A stretch of 64,000 nt of DNA, from positions 248,001-312,000 of the forward strand of contig CANMSO010000007.1 in the NCBI GenBank assembly GCA_947500545.1, written 5' to 3'. The notes under the pieces were generated by a model. It saw nothing but the letters and a program-made list of their open reading frames with translations, was not told where the DNA came from and searched no databases. Positions 17,207 to 25,179 of this stretch are shown piece after piece. This stretch comes from an uncultured Aquimarina sp. (GTDB taxonomy: Bacteria; Bacteroidota; Bacteroidia; Flavobacteriales; Flavobacteriaceae). Position numbers and translations under genes: made by a program. Every line of letters begins with the position of its first letter. The stretch's first letter is position 1.

Positions 17207-17565
17207 TTTCCCGAGCCAACGGAACTATTTGTTTTTTTAAACCTTTCCTGGCTACTTACAAATACTTTAGTAATCTCATTGATTTTATCCTGATCGTGCA
17301 ATAGCTCATCCAGTATTTCGTCTGCGCCAAAATTTAAAGGATCATCACTAAACGCTTGTATTCCTGTTAATACTAGATTGGCAAAAATGTAAAAGCCTGA
17401 CATACTCATACCATTTTTGCTTTTAGCAGAGATCTCCTGTATTTTCTTTTCATACTCTGGAAAATATTCCAGTTTATACAGCTCCATAAAAAGACGAACT
17501 GCCTTCATTTTAAATTCGTAGGTATATTCTTTACCTTTTATTTTGATAGTTCCTATGGCCTTCAT
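17188..17565 (-). CDS. Tail assembly chaperone (G part)
   Basis: 125 aa, between the tail tube and the tape measure. Begins MKAIGTIKIKGKEYTYEFKM, a short beta hairpin followed by helices, as in many siphovirus G-type chaperones, and ends in a flexible Ser/Gly/Lys tail (TNSSVGSGKSKVGK). The tail region contains the G GGA AAG slippery site, so a minority of ribosomes should make the longer GT form. Confidence 0.82.
   Translation of the reverse strand: MKAIGTIKIKGKEYTYEFKMKAVRLFMELYKLEYFPEYEKKIQEISAKSKNGMSMSGFYIFANLVLTGIQAFSDDPLNFGADEILDELLHDQDKINEITKVFVSSQERFKKTNSSVGSGKSKVGK
17206..17212 (-). promoter_or_regulatory. Programmed -1 frameshift site GGGAAAG
   Basis: On the minus strand the heptamer reads G GGA AAG in the zero frame (codons 119-120 of the G gene). 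It is the same slippery sequence as in lambda G-T. After slippage the next codon is GTC and the -1 frame is open for 119 residues. Confidence 0.85.
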
Positions 17566-17591
17566 GATTTTCGTTTTTGTTATTTTAATTA

Positions 17592-18017
17592 TTAAACTGG
17601 TACAGTAGCAATGATGATGTCACCCGTTACTAAAAATGAAAAGTTAGCAGTACCTACTGTTTGATTATCCGCATTTACTGTACTTTGCGATACATAACAC
17701 TTACCGGATATAATCTTATCACCAACAACTCCTGTAGTAAATTCAAAATCCAATAATGTTTTATTAAGTTGTAATTGTAATAATTCAATAGGATCAACAA
17801 AAGTTGCTGGGGTTACAGGCTTATCGGCCAATAAAGCTTCAGTTGATAATGTTCCTGCATAATTGCCCATTGATATTTCTGTTCCGGCAATATCTTTACT
17901 TGCCAGTTCTTCGCTTGCTGTAGCCACTTCTAAACTACACGTGGTGGCGTGATATAAGTCATCACCATTAAACTTAAACCTCAAATTTTCGCCTCTATAA
18001 AATTGTCCTGCTGCCAT
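17592..18017 (-). CDS. Major tail tube protein
   Basis: 141 aa, beta-rich, starting MAAGQFYRGENLRFKFNGDD and containing SMGNYAGTLSTEALLADK; this resembles tail tube proteins of the TP901-1 type. It lies between the tail terminator and the chaperone pair, the standard place. It polymerises into hexamer rings around the tape measure. Family assignment rests on gene order, size and composition. Confidence 0.78.
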   Translation of the reverse strand: MAAGQFYRGENLRFKFNGDDLYHATTCSLEVATASEELASKDIAGTEISMGNYAGTLSTEALLADKPVTPATFVDPIELLQLQLNKTLLDFEFTTGVVGDKIISGKCYVSQSTVNADNQTVGTANFSFLVTGDIIIATVPV

Positions 18018-18036
18018 TATTCTATATTTTTAATTA

Positions 18037-18396
18037 TTAATTATTTTTAAACAGTTGATACGTTAATGTCATGATGTATTCGCTTGGTTTATCGCTGTTG
18101 GCAGAAGACTCCGTCCCCTGATCAAAAAACTCATTATATTGTTTAAAATGGTCGGCTAATCCATCCACTAAATCACATAGAGAATCATAATCAGCACTTA
18201 CTAAGCGTATTTGTATTTCATATTCAAAAAAACCCTCCTTTGTAGCACTAGGCCTTCTATCAATACGATAAATACAGAAAGGGTATACATCTTCAACTGG
18301 TCCGTAAATCGGGCTGATCCTTCCATTAAATGGAAAAGCATTCATAGCATCAAAGTCCTTAATATTTGCACTAACTATATCTGATGTTTGTTTCAT
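18037..18396 (-). CDS. Tail terminator-like protein (DUF3168 type)
   Basis: 119 aa. PFCIYRIDRRPSATKEG followed by a strand FEYEIQIRLVSADYDSLCDLVDGLADHF is the usual pattern of tail completion/terminator proteins that cap the tube at the head side. Its ATG overlaps the end of the upstream gp10-like gene. Assigned mainly by position. Confidence 0.72.
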   Translation of the reverse strand: MKQTSDIVSANIKDFDAMNAFPFNGRISPIYGPVEDVYPFCIYRIDRRPSATKEGFFEYEIQIRLVSADYDSLCDLVDGLADHFKQYNEFFDQGTESSANSDKPSEYIMTLTYQLFKNN

Positions 18397-18911
18397 TACA
18401 GTCTGTCAATTAATTTTTGAATATATTTTTCTGTTGACGCTAATGCCTCTTTACTTACTTTACCTTCAGTTTTTTGTTTCGCCCTATTCATAAAAGGATT
18501 GGCAGGTATCCTACTTTTTGCTCCTCTATTATTTAACCTTCGGTTTCCTCTTCGATTTCTCCTAAACCCTGCTCTATATATATTATGTCCAAAAATCACA
18601 AAAGCTCGAGCGTAAAATCCATCATACTGCCCCGTTGATCTGGGTCTTACTACAATCATTGGGTTTTTTGCCTTACGGGCCACCTGAACACCTATTGATT
18701 TTTTGGTGTTACCCGGCTGAATTTCCTTACCACCTTTTAGAGTATGCACTTTTTCACTTTTCGGAGCTTCCTGTCGTGCAGCCTTTACCGTAGTTTGGGC
18801 GGACCGTCTTAAGATTTTAATAACCTCTCGTTTTTTAGCTCTATCGGGTAACTTTTTGATCTTTTTGGTCAACTCATCAAACCCTTTTATTTCAAAAATT
18901 GGCTTACTCAC
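18396..18911 (-). CDS. HK97 gp10-like neck / tail completion protein
   Basis: 171 aa, very basic. FEIKGFDELTKKIKKLPDRAKKREVIKILRRSAQTTVKAAR at the N-terminus (residues 6-46) is characteristic of the HK97 gp10 / TIGR01725 group. It starts with GTG and overlaps the preceding head-closure gene by 8 bases. It probably joins the connector to the tail. Confidence 0.8.
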   Translation of the reverse strand: MSKPIFEIKGFDELTKKIKKLPDRAKKREVIKILRRSAQTTVKAARQEAPKSEKVHTLKGGKEIQPGNTKKSIGVQVARKAKNPMIVVRPRSTGQYDGFYARAFVIFGHNIYRAGFRRNRRGNRRLNNRGAKSRIPANPFMNRAKQKTEGKVSKEALASTEKYIQKLIDRL

Positions 18912-19239
18912 GTTTCTCGCAATCTATTTTTAAGAACTGTTTACGACCTATAGGATCAAATCCATAAATGTCAAATTCATCTATACCATCTCTTATGTAT
19001 AGGTGCTGGATTTTTTGAGCAGCTAAATCGGGATCATATCGAATCATATATTGATACTCGTTTATGGTCACCACTTTGTCGTCTATATCCTCCTCACTTT
19101 TTAGTACTTTTTTCTCTGCCCATACTGATATTAAAATCGATTCTGTGAAAATCTCTGCCCCTGTAGAACTTCTAGTTTTATTACGTTTGATCACATCAAT
19201 ACGCCTATCCATTTTTCCTATGTGCACTGCTTTCTTCAT
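18904..19239 (-). CDS. Head closure / head-tail adaptor protein
   Basis: 111 aa. HIGKMDRRIDVIKRNKTRSSTG followed by SVWAEKK is the pattern of SPP1 gp16-like head closure proteins. It lies immediately after the gp6-like connector. The role is to plug the portal after DNA packaging and accept the tail. Confidence 0.8.
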   Translation of the reverse strand: MKKAVHIGKMDRRIDVIKRNKTRSSTGAEIFTESILISVWAEKKVLKSEEDIDDKVVTINEYQYMIRYDPDLAAQKIQHLYIRDGIDEFDIYGFDPIGRKQFLKIDCEKRE

Positions 19240-19242
19240 AGA

Positions 19243-19803
19243 TCATGATACTTTTCTGTAGGGTCGCATAAGTGCCATTGCTCGAGTATTTATAATTTCT
19301 GATCGATCAGTCCTGAACTCATACAGATCAGAAATAATTAATAGAATTGCACTAAATACATCTTTAGGCAGTGTGGTTATTGTAACTCCGGCCACATAAC
19401 TAATTTTAACAGCATTGGATTTCTTTGCTACTTCAGGAAAAGGAATTTCGGAATCATAATAAAACATCGGTTTTGCACCGTAATACTCCTGGTATTCATA
19501 TCCTTCAGATAGTGTTTGATTAGTTTCATTTACATCGAGATATTGAACAGTGAAAGCATCTCCTAAAAGGGGGCCATATTCTACAGGAAAGGAGGCTAAA
19601 AACCTGTCGCTATTAATGACAACATCTCGATTATTAATAAACCAACCCAGATAACCTTCAGCAGCACTTAGTGCAGCACCGATATAATCTGAAATCAATT
19701 GATCCTCATAGACAAAGTCAATCTTCAAATGATCTTTAGCTTTTTGTAAGGACACAAATTCAGGCTGTGGTGTTTTAACTGAGATGTTATAATTCAGGTT
19801 CAT
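19243..19803 (-). CDS. Head-tail connector protein (gp6-like)
   Basis: 186 aa. FVSLQKAKDHLKIDFVYEDQLISDYIGAALSAAEGYLGW (residues 16-54) is the recognised helical start of HK97 gp6 / gp15-like connectors, and it ends DLYEFRTDRSEI...ALMRPYRKVS as usual. It binds below the portal ring. It is separated from the 73-aa gene by a single base boundary (stop and start adjacent). Confidence 0.82.
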   Translation of the reverse strand: MNLNYNISVKTPQPEFVSLQKAKDHLKIDFVYEDQLISDYIGAALSAAEGYLGWFINNRDVVINSDRFLASFPVEYGPLLGDAFTVQYLDVNETNQTLSEGYEYQEYYGAKPMFYYDSEIPFPEVAKKSNAVKISYVAGVTITTLPKDVFSAILLIISDLYEFRTDRSEIINTRAMALMRPYRKVS

Positions 19804-20025
19804 TTATTCTTCGTTTTCCAGATCTTCATTATTGGATTCCTCCAGTTTTAAAGCGTCTAATTTTTTTGCTTCTTCTTCTGTAATTGCATGTCCAGAATTA
19901 ATTATTTCCATCCCTAACTTGTAGTCTAGAGTAGGAGAGTGACCTATTTCCCAAGGCAGATTAAATTTGCCCCATAGCGGACCTGTTACTCTTATTTTTA
20001 TAGTTTTATTTGCTTTTTTCGACAT
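19804..20025 (-). CDS. Small capsid-region protein, unknown
   Basis: 73 aa. N-terminal strand TIKIRVTGPLWGKFNLPWEIG, middle LDYKLGMEIINSGHAITEEEAKKL, acidic tail. This type of small protein often lies between capsid and connector genes in phages of this group. Role unknown; possibly head decoration or a connector accessory. Confidence 0.7.
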   Translation of the reverse strand: MSKKANKTIKIRVTGPLWGKFNLPWEIGHSPTLDYKLGMEIINSGHAITEEEAKKLDALKLEESNNEDLENEE

Positions 20026-20039
20026 GACTCTTATGTTTT

Positions 20040-20067
20040 AAATACCCCTTTGTTCAAAGGGGTATTT
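20040..20067. terminator. Strong hairpin directly after the major capsid gene
   Basis: A perfect 12-bp stem with a GTTC loop lies 14 bases past the capsid stop. The minus-strand 3' flank is TAAAAC, not a T run, so it is more likely a partial terminator or mRNA 3'-end stabiliser that lowers downstream expression relative to capsid. Confidence 0.55.
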
Positions 20068-20081
20068 GATTATTTGAATTA

Positions 20082-21386
20082 TTATGCAGCACTTAATAAG
20101 CTGTTTCTTGAGAATGCTTCAGGATTCGCTATTTGAAGATCTGCATGAGTGTTTACAGTAATTCGAACACTATCTTCCAAATCCAATGCATAAGGATTCA
20201 CCATAAAGGCAACAGATCCCCATTGACCAATAAACATTTGAGAGAAGTCACCATAAATTATAGGATACACAGGAGTTCCTGCTGCATCACCTACTGGCAC
20301 TAATGAAGTGGAAACATATCTGTAACCATCTAACTCATTTCTATCGATGAAAAAGGTATCAGAACTGGTTGCTTTACCTTTAGTTTTTAGAGCAGCTTTT
20401 AGTTTAGGATGAAGAATATATCCCAGACTATTTTCTGTAGCATCATCCTCTTCTATTAACCCTTGTAATTCTACAATCTTCGCATAATCGGAAGCACTTG
20501 CGGCTACTTGCGCAGCTACATTGACACCAGCATAATTTAATATACCTGTGGGAGCATCGCCACCTGCACCATTGATAGCAGCTGCATTAATAGTATTTTC
20601 CCAACCTCTTGCGAGACTTTGTCTAACTAAATTATCTACGTCTACAGAAGATTGCATTAACAATCTGTTAGAAATAGGAACTGATGCACCTGCTCTTTTC
20701 GGAGATAGTTTTGGTCCTTGGAACGTGTTTTTTTGTGTAGTAATTGCTGCTCCTTCTGCTAGCCATTGAAACGTATAACTATTATTGACAGGCATTGGAA
20801 TATCACCTCCTGATAATCCAGTAAGTAGGGTTGCACCCATTTCTTCAATCCAAAGTTTAGGTTCTAAACCTGCGATTACTCTTGGAGCTTGGTTTTGTAC
20901 TAGTTCACCACCAAATGCCCCTGCATCTTGAGAAACTGTTTGCTGACTTGCTCTAATAAAAGAAAGAGGTACCATTACCTTTCTATTTTTCTTAGGAGTA
21001 TCAAAAGTTACCCCTGCAACACGATTTTCGAGTTCGGCAATTTCTTGAGCTTCTTTTTCTGCGCCATCATGTGCTTCTCCTTCTAAGGCATTACGAAGCA
21101 TTCGTGTAATAGAAAAACGTTTTTCAATTTTATCTTTTTCTTTACCATCACCATCTGTTATAGATTCTCCAGCTGCTGAACTCGCTATTTGAGCCTGACG
21201 GGTTTCAAGATCAACCTGCGCGTCTACCTTATTTTCTAAGGCTTTAATCTCTGCACGAAGTGTATCAATGGTCGTTTGTTCCTCTGCTGAAACATCTCTT
21301 TCTTCTGTTTCAGCTAGATCTACGATATCTTCCCATTCCTTAATTTTGGAAGCTCGCTTTTGCTTTAAGGCATCACTTTTCTTCAT
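20082..21386 (-). CDS. HK97-fold major capsid protein
   Basis: 434 aa. The N-terminal 70 residues are a charged coiled coil (the scaffold-like delta domain), followed by a linker and a mature capsid beginning near residue 105-140. Typical motifs: QTVSQDAGAFGGELVQNQ, GAPTGILNYAGVN-like loop, GTPVYPIIYGDFSQMFIGQWG and a SVRITVNTHADLQI strand near the C-terminus. The protease gene upstream fits cleavage of the delta domain. Confidence 0.92.
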   Translation of the reverse strand: MKKSDALKQKRASKIKEWEDIVDLAETEERDVSAEEQTTIDTLRAEIKALENKVDAQVDLETRQAQIASSAAGESITDGDGKEKDKIEKRFSITRMLRNALEGEAHDGAEKEAQEIAELENRVAGVTFDTPKKNRKVMVPLSFIRASQQTVSQDAGAFGGELVQNQAPRVIAGLEPKLWIEEMGATLLTGLSGGDIPMPVNNSYTFQWLAEGAAITTQKNTFQGPKLSPKRAGASVPISNRLLMQSSVDVDNLVRQSLARGWENTINAAAINGAGGDAPTGILNYAGVNVAAQVAASASDYAKIVELQGLIEEDDATENSLGYILHPKLKAALKTKGKATSSDTFFIDRNELDGYRYVSTSLVPVGDAAGTPVYPIIYGDFSQMFIGQWGSVAFMVNPYALDLEDSVRITVNTHADLQIANPEAFSRNSLLSAA

Positions 21387-21388
21387 TT

Positions 21389-22009
21389 TTAAAACTTTTT
21401 TGATTTATATAATTCTAAGCGAGCCCTCATAACAGAAAGCCCTTTTGGTTTTTCGGTTTCAGTTGAAGTATCAGAGTTTTCCGAAAGTTCAGATCGGATT
21501 TGTTTAAACACTTCATCGTTTCTTTTTATCGTTGCATCTGGATTACTTCCAAGCGTAACTATGGAGTATTCGAAAAGCTCTTGCTCTTCAAAAATTATTG
21601 CTTCGGGATCTTCATCTTTTGAAGCATCACCCATACGATATTTTGTAACATCTGCACCTATGGAAGCCATTAAGGGTGTGCCTGAGAGTAATTTTTTCCG
21701 CAATTTTTCCGCTTTTGGGTTGACATCTTCTGTCTCAAACAAAGTATTACTAACCCATGTATTTCCATCTCTATATAGTTTTGTAGATCGAGCAATAAGA
21801 TCATCAGGATCAGGAGAACTACTACGGTGTTGGAAAAAGACTACAGGATGCTTTATAAATCGTTCCATCTTCCATCCATCAGCTTTAAAAACAGTTCGAT
21901 AGCTATCTTTTGATTCACTTGTTATCACAAAAGGAAATTCCCTTGTTTCTGGGTCTAAATTATCAGCTGCTCTCAACAGCACAGGTATGTATACTCGTTT
22001 AGCTTCCAT
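21389..22009 (-). CDS. HK97-family prohead protease
   Basis: 206 aa. Typical core: ESKDSYRTVFKADGWKMERFIKHPVVFFQHRSSSPDP with the catalytic His in FFQH, and the Ser in LMASIGADV. Known: a herpesvirus-like serine protease that removes the delta domain of the capsid protein and itself. It overlaps the portal gene by 11 bases, in the conserved order portal, protease, capsid. Confidence 0.9.
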   Translation of the reverse strand: MEAKRVYIPVLLRAADNLDPETREFPFVITSESKDSYRTVFKADGWKMERFIKHPVVFFQHRSSSPDPDDLIARSTKLYRDGNTWVSNTLFETEDVNPKAEKLRKKLLSGTPLMASIGADVTKYRMGDASKDEDPEAIIFEEQELFEYSIVTLGSNPDATIKRNDEVFKQIRSELSENSDTSTETEKPKGLSVMRARLELYKSKKF

Positions 22010-23225
22010 TTTCTGAAAATTGTTTATCGATTTGTTCTAGGGTGAGTGTGTTGGCTGGAGTTAAAGGATCATCTAGACCATCTATTCTGTTATGATCTTC
22101 AAGGCTCCTTATTTCATTTCTGGTATGCCATCCAAAATTAATAGCCCTTCCATAGTATTCTCCTTTGGTTTTGATATCTGTACGAATAATAGCGTTAGTA
22201 TTAAACTTCGTATATAAAGAAGATCGTTCTTCCTCCGTAAATAATTTGTAGTCGTATTCTTCTTCAAACTTCTTTGACCAAGGAGATACTGTATCTGATC
22301 CGTGTTCTAAGGATTGCTGTTCTATATTACTGAAAGTAGCATTTTCTAATTGCTTAATTTTGTGAGGAGCGATGTTAAACCAACGCGCTACATCTTCTAT
22401 TGAGATTTTTTTCCAATCAATTAATGAGCTTTCTTGAGCATTAGCTCTTATGTCCATAAAGTCCATTCCTTCATCCAAAACACCAATATTATGACTACCT
22501 CCTTTGGATAATCTCTGTTCCATAGCGTTGGCTAGTTTTATTTTTGGGTTTGCTTCTAGTGGCTTGGTAGATTTTATTATTCCGGCAAGAAGTCCTTTAG
22601 ATTTGAAGTTTTCATCTGCAAAAGTCTCTGCGGATAATGCTGCTCCTAAATTTAAAGCAGCATGTTTGAAAATAGAAATTCCATAGAGACCATTAAATGA
22701 AAATCCGGGTATGTGAATTACTTCTTCAGAGGTTAGAGGTCTAGCGTATCCTTGAATATAATAAAAAAGTTCATCGTCTTTTTTTCGGATATCATAAATA
22801 CAATCTGGATGTACAAAATCAAAAGATTTCTGAAAACCTGTAACACGATCACGAATAATAACGGCAATTCCATTTCCTCTTAATAATGCTGAAATCATCA
22901 TCACTTTATGAAAACTGAATTGAGTCATCAATCGGTGAGGACGTTTGCTGATTAAATAGTCAACAGGATGTTCAGGATTTCTAAAACGGTCTTTATCGAC
23001 TTTTTTAAAAACTGCTTTTGGAAGTTTGGCAATATCGTTAGAGATTTGATCAACAGCATTATAAACTGCTGAGAGTGCGAGTGCCGATTTATAATTAATT
23101 TTATGACCGCTTCTGGTAATACCATCAAATACTGAAAAGATTCCTTCGGAATAATCATATGTTTTATCACTTCGCGTTTGCGAGGTAAAAGGAGATTGTA
23201 AAGCTCTTAACACCAGATTGCTCAC
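21999..23225 (-). CDS. Phage portal protein (HK97 family)
   Basis: 408 aa. YNAVDQISNDIAKLPKAVFKKVD, GNGIAVIIRDRVTGF and VIHIPGFSFNGLYGISIF are standard portal segments, and SIEDVARWFNIAPHKIKQLENATFSNIEQQSLEH is the conserved late helix/wing motif. The start is GTG at 23225. It forms the dodecameric DNA entry ring. It is the first gene of the structural operon, facing an intergenic region rich in palindromes. Confidence 0.92.
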   Translation of the reverse strand: MSNLVLRALQSPFTSQTRSDKTYDYSEGIFSVFDGITRSGHKINYKSALALSAVYNAVDQISNDIAKLPKAVFKKVDKDRFRNPEHPVDYLISKRPHRLMTQFSFHKVMMISALLRGNGIAVIIRDRVTGFQKSFDFVHPDCIYDIRKKDDELFYYIQGYARPLTSEEVIHIPGFSFNGLYGISIFKHAALNLGAALSAETFADENFKSKGLLAGIIKSTKPLEANPKIKLANAMEQRLSKGGSHNIGVLDEGMDFMDIRANAQESSLIDWKKISIEDVARWFNIAPHKIKQLENATFSNIEQQSLEHGSDTVSPWSKKFEEEYDYKLFTEEERSSLYTKFNTNAIIRTDIKTKGEYYGRAINFGWHTRNEIRSLEDHNRIDGLDDPLTPANTLTLEQIDKQFSENGS

Positions 23226-23278
23226 TACTGTAATTTTTTAGATTACAGCTAAAGTATGATTGGCTAATAAAAAAAAAG

Positions 23279-23346
23279 GGAACAATATGTTCCTTTGTTT
23301 AATTTAATATATTGGAAATATTCCTATTTTTGTATGGAAATATTCC
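23279..23346. promoter_or_regulatory. Operator-like repeats and a -7 box between portal and the divergent gene
   Basis: GGAACAATATGTTCC (23279-23293) is an inverted repeat with 5-bp arms. GGAAATATTCC occurs at 23314-23324 and again at 23336-23346, exactly 22 bases apart (two helical turns). Between the last two lies TATTTTTG (23325-23332), a match to the Bacteroidota -7 consensus TAnnTTTG. A dimeric regulator bound here could control both the portal operon and the rightward gene. Confidence 0.5.
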
Positions 23347-23351
23347 AAGCA

Positions 23352-23645
23352 ATGAATTACAATATTGAAACAACTAAAATAGACGATGAATTTATCGACT
23401 TAATGATAGATCGATGTTTTACTATTGATCAATATGTTATTGTTAAAGATACTGGAAGGTGCTGGGCAAAATTGCAGTATAGAAAGTATACATATCAAAA
23501 TAATGAAGGTTCGTTTACTTCGAAAAAAAGTGTGAGACAGTTAAAAAAAATATTTCATCACCTTATTAATAAATATAATTCCTTTGAGCATGAAGGATAT
23601 AAATACTTCTATAGTCGGGGCAATTGGGCGAAGTATAAGCCATAA
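23352..23645 (+). CDS. Small phage protein, unknown
   Basis: 97 aa from the ATG at 23352 (MNYNIETTKIDDEFIDLMID). An ATG at 23334 is in frame, but it lies upstream of the transcription start expected from the TATTTTTG box. The C-terminal half is rich in Lys, Tyr and His. No family recognised. It is divergent from the structural operon and controlled by the repeat cluster, so it may be a regulator or an early/lysogenic gene. Confidence 0.5.
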   Translation: MNYNIETTKIDDEFIDLMIDRCFTIDQYVIVKDTGRCWAKLQYRKYTYQNNEGSFTSKKSVRQLKKIFHHLINKYNSFEHEGYKYFYSRGNWAKYKP

Positions 23646-23800
23646 ACTTAAAATATTATAAATACGGGAAATACCTAGCATAAATACACTTAATCCATAA
23701 TTTGTTGAAAACTTTGTGAAAAACTACATTTTATTAAAGCGCAATGAATGAGAATACATTGTAATTTTATAATGTTCAATAAATCTTAAAAATAATTAGT

Positions 23801-23941
23801 ATGAGAAACAACACTGAAACTAAAACTAAAACACTCCGATTAAAGGAAAGTATTATTGAAAGAATTGAAGAAATGGCTCAAGAGGAAAATAGAAATTTTA
23901 GTAACATGGTAGAAACATTATTAATGAAAGCAGTTTCATAA
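23801..23941 (+). CDS. Ribbon-helix-helix (Arc/CopG-like) protein
   Basis: 46 aa. After a Thr/Lys-rich leader comes a typical ribbon strand (KTLRLKES), helix A (IIERIEEMAQEENRNFS) and helix B (NMVETLLMKAV); the NFSNMVE turn is the signature of Arc/MetJ-type dimers. Likely a DNA-binding repressor for nearby phage promoters, possibly acting on the palindromes at 23279-23346. A good terminator follows 11 bases after the stop. Confidence 0.72.
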   Translation: MRNNTETKTKTLRLKESIIERIEEMAQEENRNFSNMVETLLMKAVS

Positions 23942-23952
23942 AGGTATTAAAA

Positions 23953-23983
23953 AAAGGGTACGTTCTAGCGTACCCTTTATTTT
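23953..23983 (+). terminator. Terminator after the ribbon-helix-helix gene
   Basis: A 10-bp stem (AAAGGGTACG with CGTACCCTTT), loop 23963-23968, then TTTATTTT. It separates the ribbon-helix-helix gene from the tiny basic-peptide gene. Confidence 0.75.
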
Positions 23984-24038
23984 GATCGGTAGGTAAGAGC
24001 CGAGGTTCTTACCAAGTATTAACTCAAAACCAATTAAG

Positions 24039-24146
24039 ATGGCTAGAGTTAGAGTTACCACGCGAACTCGTACGGTTAAAGTTCCAGTTAAGATCAGAAC
24101 TACAATTACCAGACGAGTAAAAATTACCACTAGAAAATTGAGGTAA
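24039..24146 (+). CDS. Tiny, extremely basic Arg/Thr/Val peptide
   Basis: 35 aa, made almost only of Arg, Lys, Thr, Val and Ile (starts MARVRVTTRTRTVKV), with 13 Arg/Lys and no acidic residue. Alternating charged and beta-branched residues suggest a beta strand or a nucleic-acid-binding peptide. It has its own transcription unit: a terminator upstream and a strong terminator 6 bases after the stop. The antisense strand also has an open frame (hydrophobic, 64 aa), but the terminator orientation favours this strand. A small RNA with a chance frame is the main alternative. Confidence 0.5.
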   Translation: MARVRVTTRTRTVKVPVKIRTTITRRVKITTRKLR

Positions 24147-24152
24147 TTTTAT

Positions 24153-24184
24153 AAGCGAAGTCTAATGAACTTCGCTTTTTTTTT
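24153..24184 (+). terminator. Strong terminator after the basic peptide gene
   Basis: Stem AGCGAAG/CTTCGCT (24154-24160 with 24070+100 to 24176), nine-base loop, then a run of nine T. Clearly directional for the plus strand. Confidence 0.8.
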
Positions 24185-24271
24185 GTGCCGTAAATATATA
24201 TAAAAGATAAGATATTTTCAGATATATACAAAATTTTTAACTTATCAATACTAATTAGTCTTATTAAAGCT

Positions 24272-24733
24272 TTAATAATTCCAAACACCACATCCCATAA
24301 ACCTACTTACACTGTTTGTCCAGACTCTCGTTACCTCACCGTTCTTCCATTCCGTATATTCTCTTCCTTCCACAATATACTTAGCATTGCATCCATTCCT
24401 ATATTTCGATGGGCATCTGTAACAGTCTTGATAGCTTGCTTGTGTGGAAGAGAGTATAATATAAGTTGTTCCATCTTTCGGTACTACATAGTCCAATGCG
24501 GATTCATCATAATTAATCAGTAATGCTTCTTTTTCGTTCTCACTAATATTCTCAATTGATGTAGCCTTTAATTTATCAATATCTTTAGAGGATATAGACT
24601 TAAAAAGTATATCAGCTTTAACTTTAGCGACAGCTTTATTAATCTGTTTGTGATCTAGATCTTGAATTAATTCTGTTTGACCATAAGAATAATTCAATAA
24701 CATTATGAATATTAAAAATACATAGTTCTTCAT
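24272..24733 (-). CDS. Secreted Cys-rich protein carried by the prophage
   Basis: 153 aa from the ATG at 24733, which gives a clean signal peptide (MKNYVFLIFIMLLNYSYGQ); the longer upstream frame lacks one at its start. The mature C-terminal part has four Cys (SYQDCYRCPSKYRNGC and a final FMGCGVWNY), likely two disulfides. No family recognised. As an isolated minus-strand gene with export signal in a prophage it looks like a lysogenic-conversion gene. Confidence 0.6.
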   Translation of the reverse strand: MKNYVFLIFIMLLNYSYGQTELIQDLDHKQINKAVAKVKADILFKSISSKDIDKLKATSIENISENEKEALLINYDESALDYVVPKDGTTYIILSSTQASYQDCYRCPSKYRNGCNAKYIVEGREYTEWKNGEVTRVWTNSVSRFMGCGVWNY

Positions 24734-24913
24734 CGTGTGAAAATTTAATTTAAATAACTGAATACCAGAACAATATAACATTAATTTCAACATGATTATT
24801 ATGGTTTTCCACAATTGCATAATCAAAATCGAAATACTCTTTTGTTTACCTCCTAAACTGGTTTTATATCCTCCTTGAACAACATGTGAATATACTCTGC
24901 GCTTAATACCATA

Positions 24914-25075
24914 TTAATTTTCACTAACTAACACAAGCATGTGTTTCGGAAAACTTCCACTCATATGATTTCCACTATTATTCATCCAAGAGCACATCAC
25001 ATAATCATCGTCGATCCTGGTAACCTTGATTAAAGGGCCGCCGGTCGCCAGTTTTACCAAATCACCTTCTTTCAT
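24914..25075 (-). CDS. DUF2158 / YodC-like small protein
   Basis: 53 aa. MKEGDLVKLATGGPLIKVTR, then DYVMCSWM and a closing FPKHMLVLV fit the DUF2158 pattern (KxGDxVxLxSGGPxMTV...C.W). Its ATG overlaps the stop of the upstream tiny gene as ATGA, which supports reality. Function of the family is unknown; it forms a small SH3-like barrel. Confidence 0.72.
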   Translation of the reverse strand: MKEGDLVKLATGGPLIKVTRIDDDYVMCSWMNNSGNHMSGSFPKHMLVLVSEN

Positions 25076-25179
25076 CTCTTGTATTTGTTTTTACGTATGT
25101 AATCGTTTAACCACATTCCTAATAACCATAATGGTATGATTATTAGTAAATGCCATAATTTAAATTGGGATTCTGTCAT
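25072..25179 (-). CDS. Tiny single-pass membrane protein
   Basis: 35 aa: MTESQFKLWHLLIIIPLWLL and on to a very basic end (YIRKNKYKR). One membrane helix, basic inside. It overlaps both neighbours by ATGA junctions (25176-25179 and 25072-25075), so it is part of a coupled three-gene unit. Function unknown. Confidence 0.6.
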   Translation of the reverse strand: MTESQFKLWHLLIIIPLWLLGMWLNDYIRKNKYKR

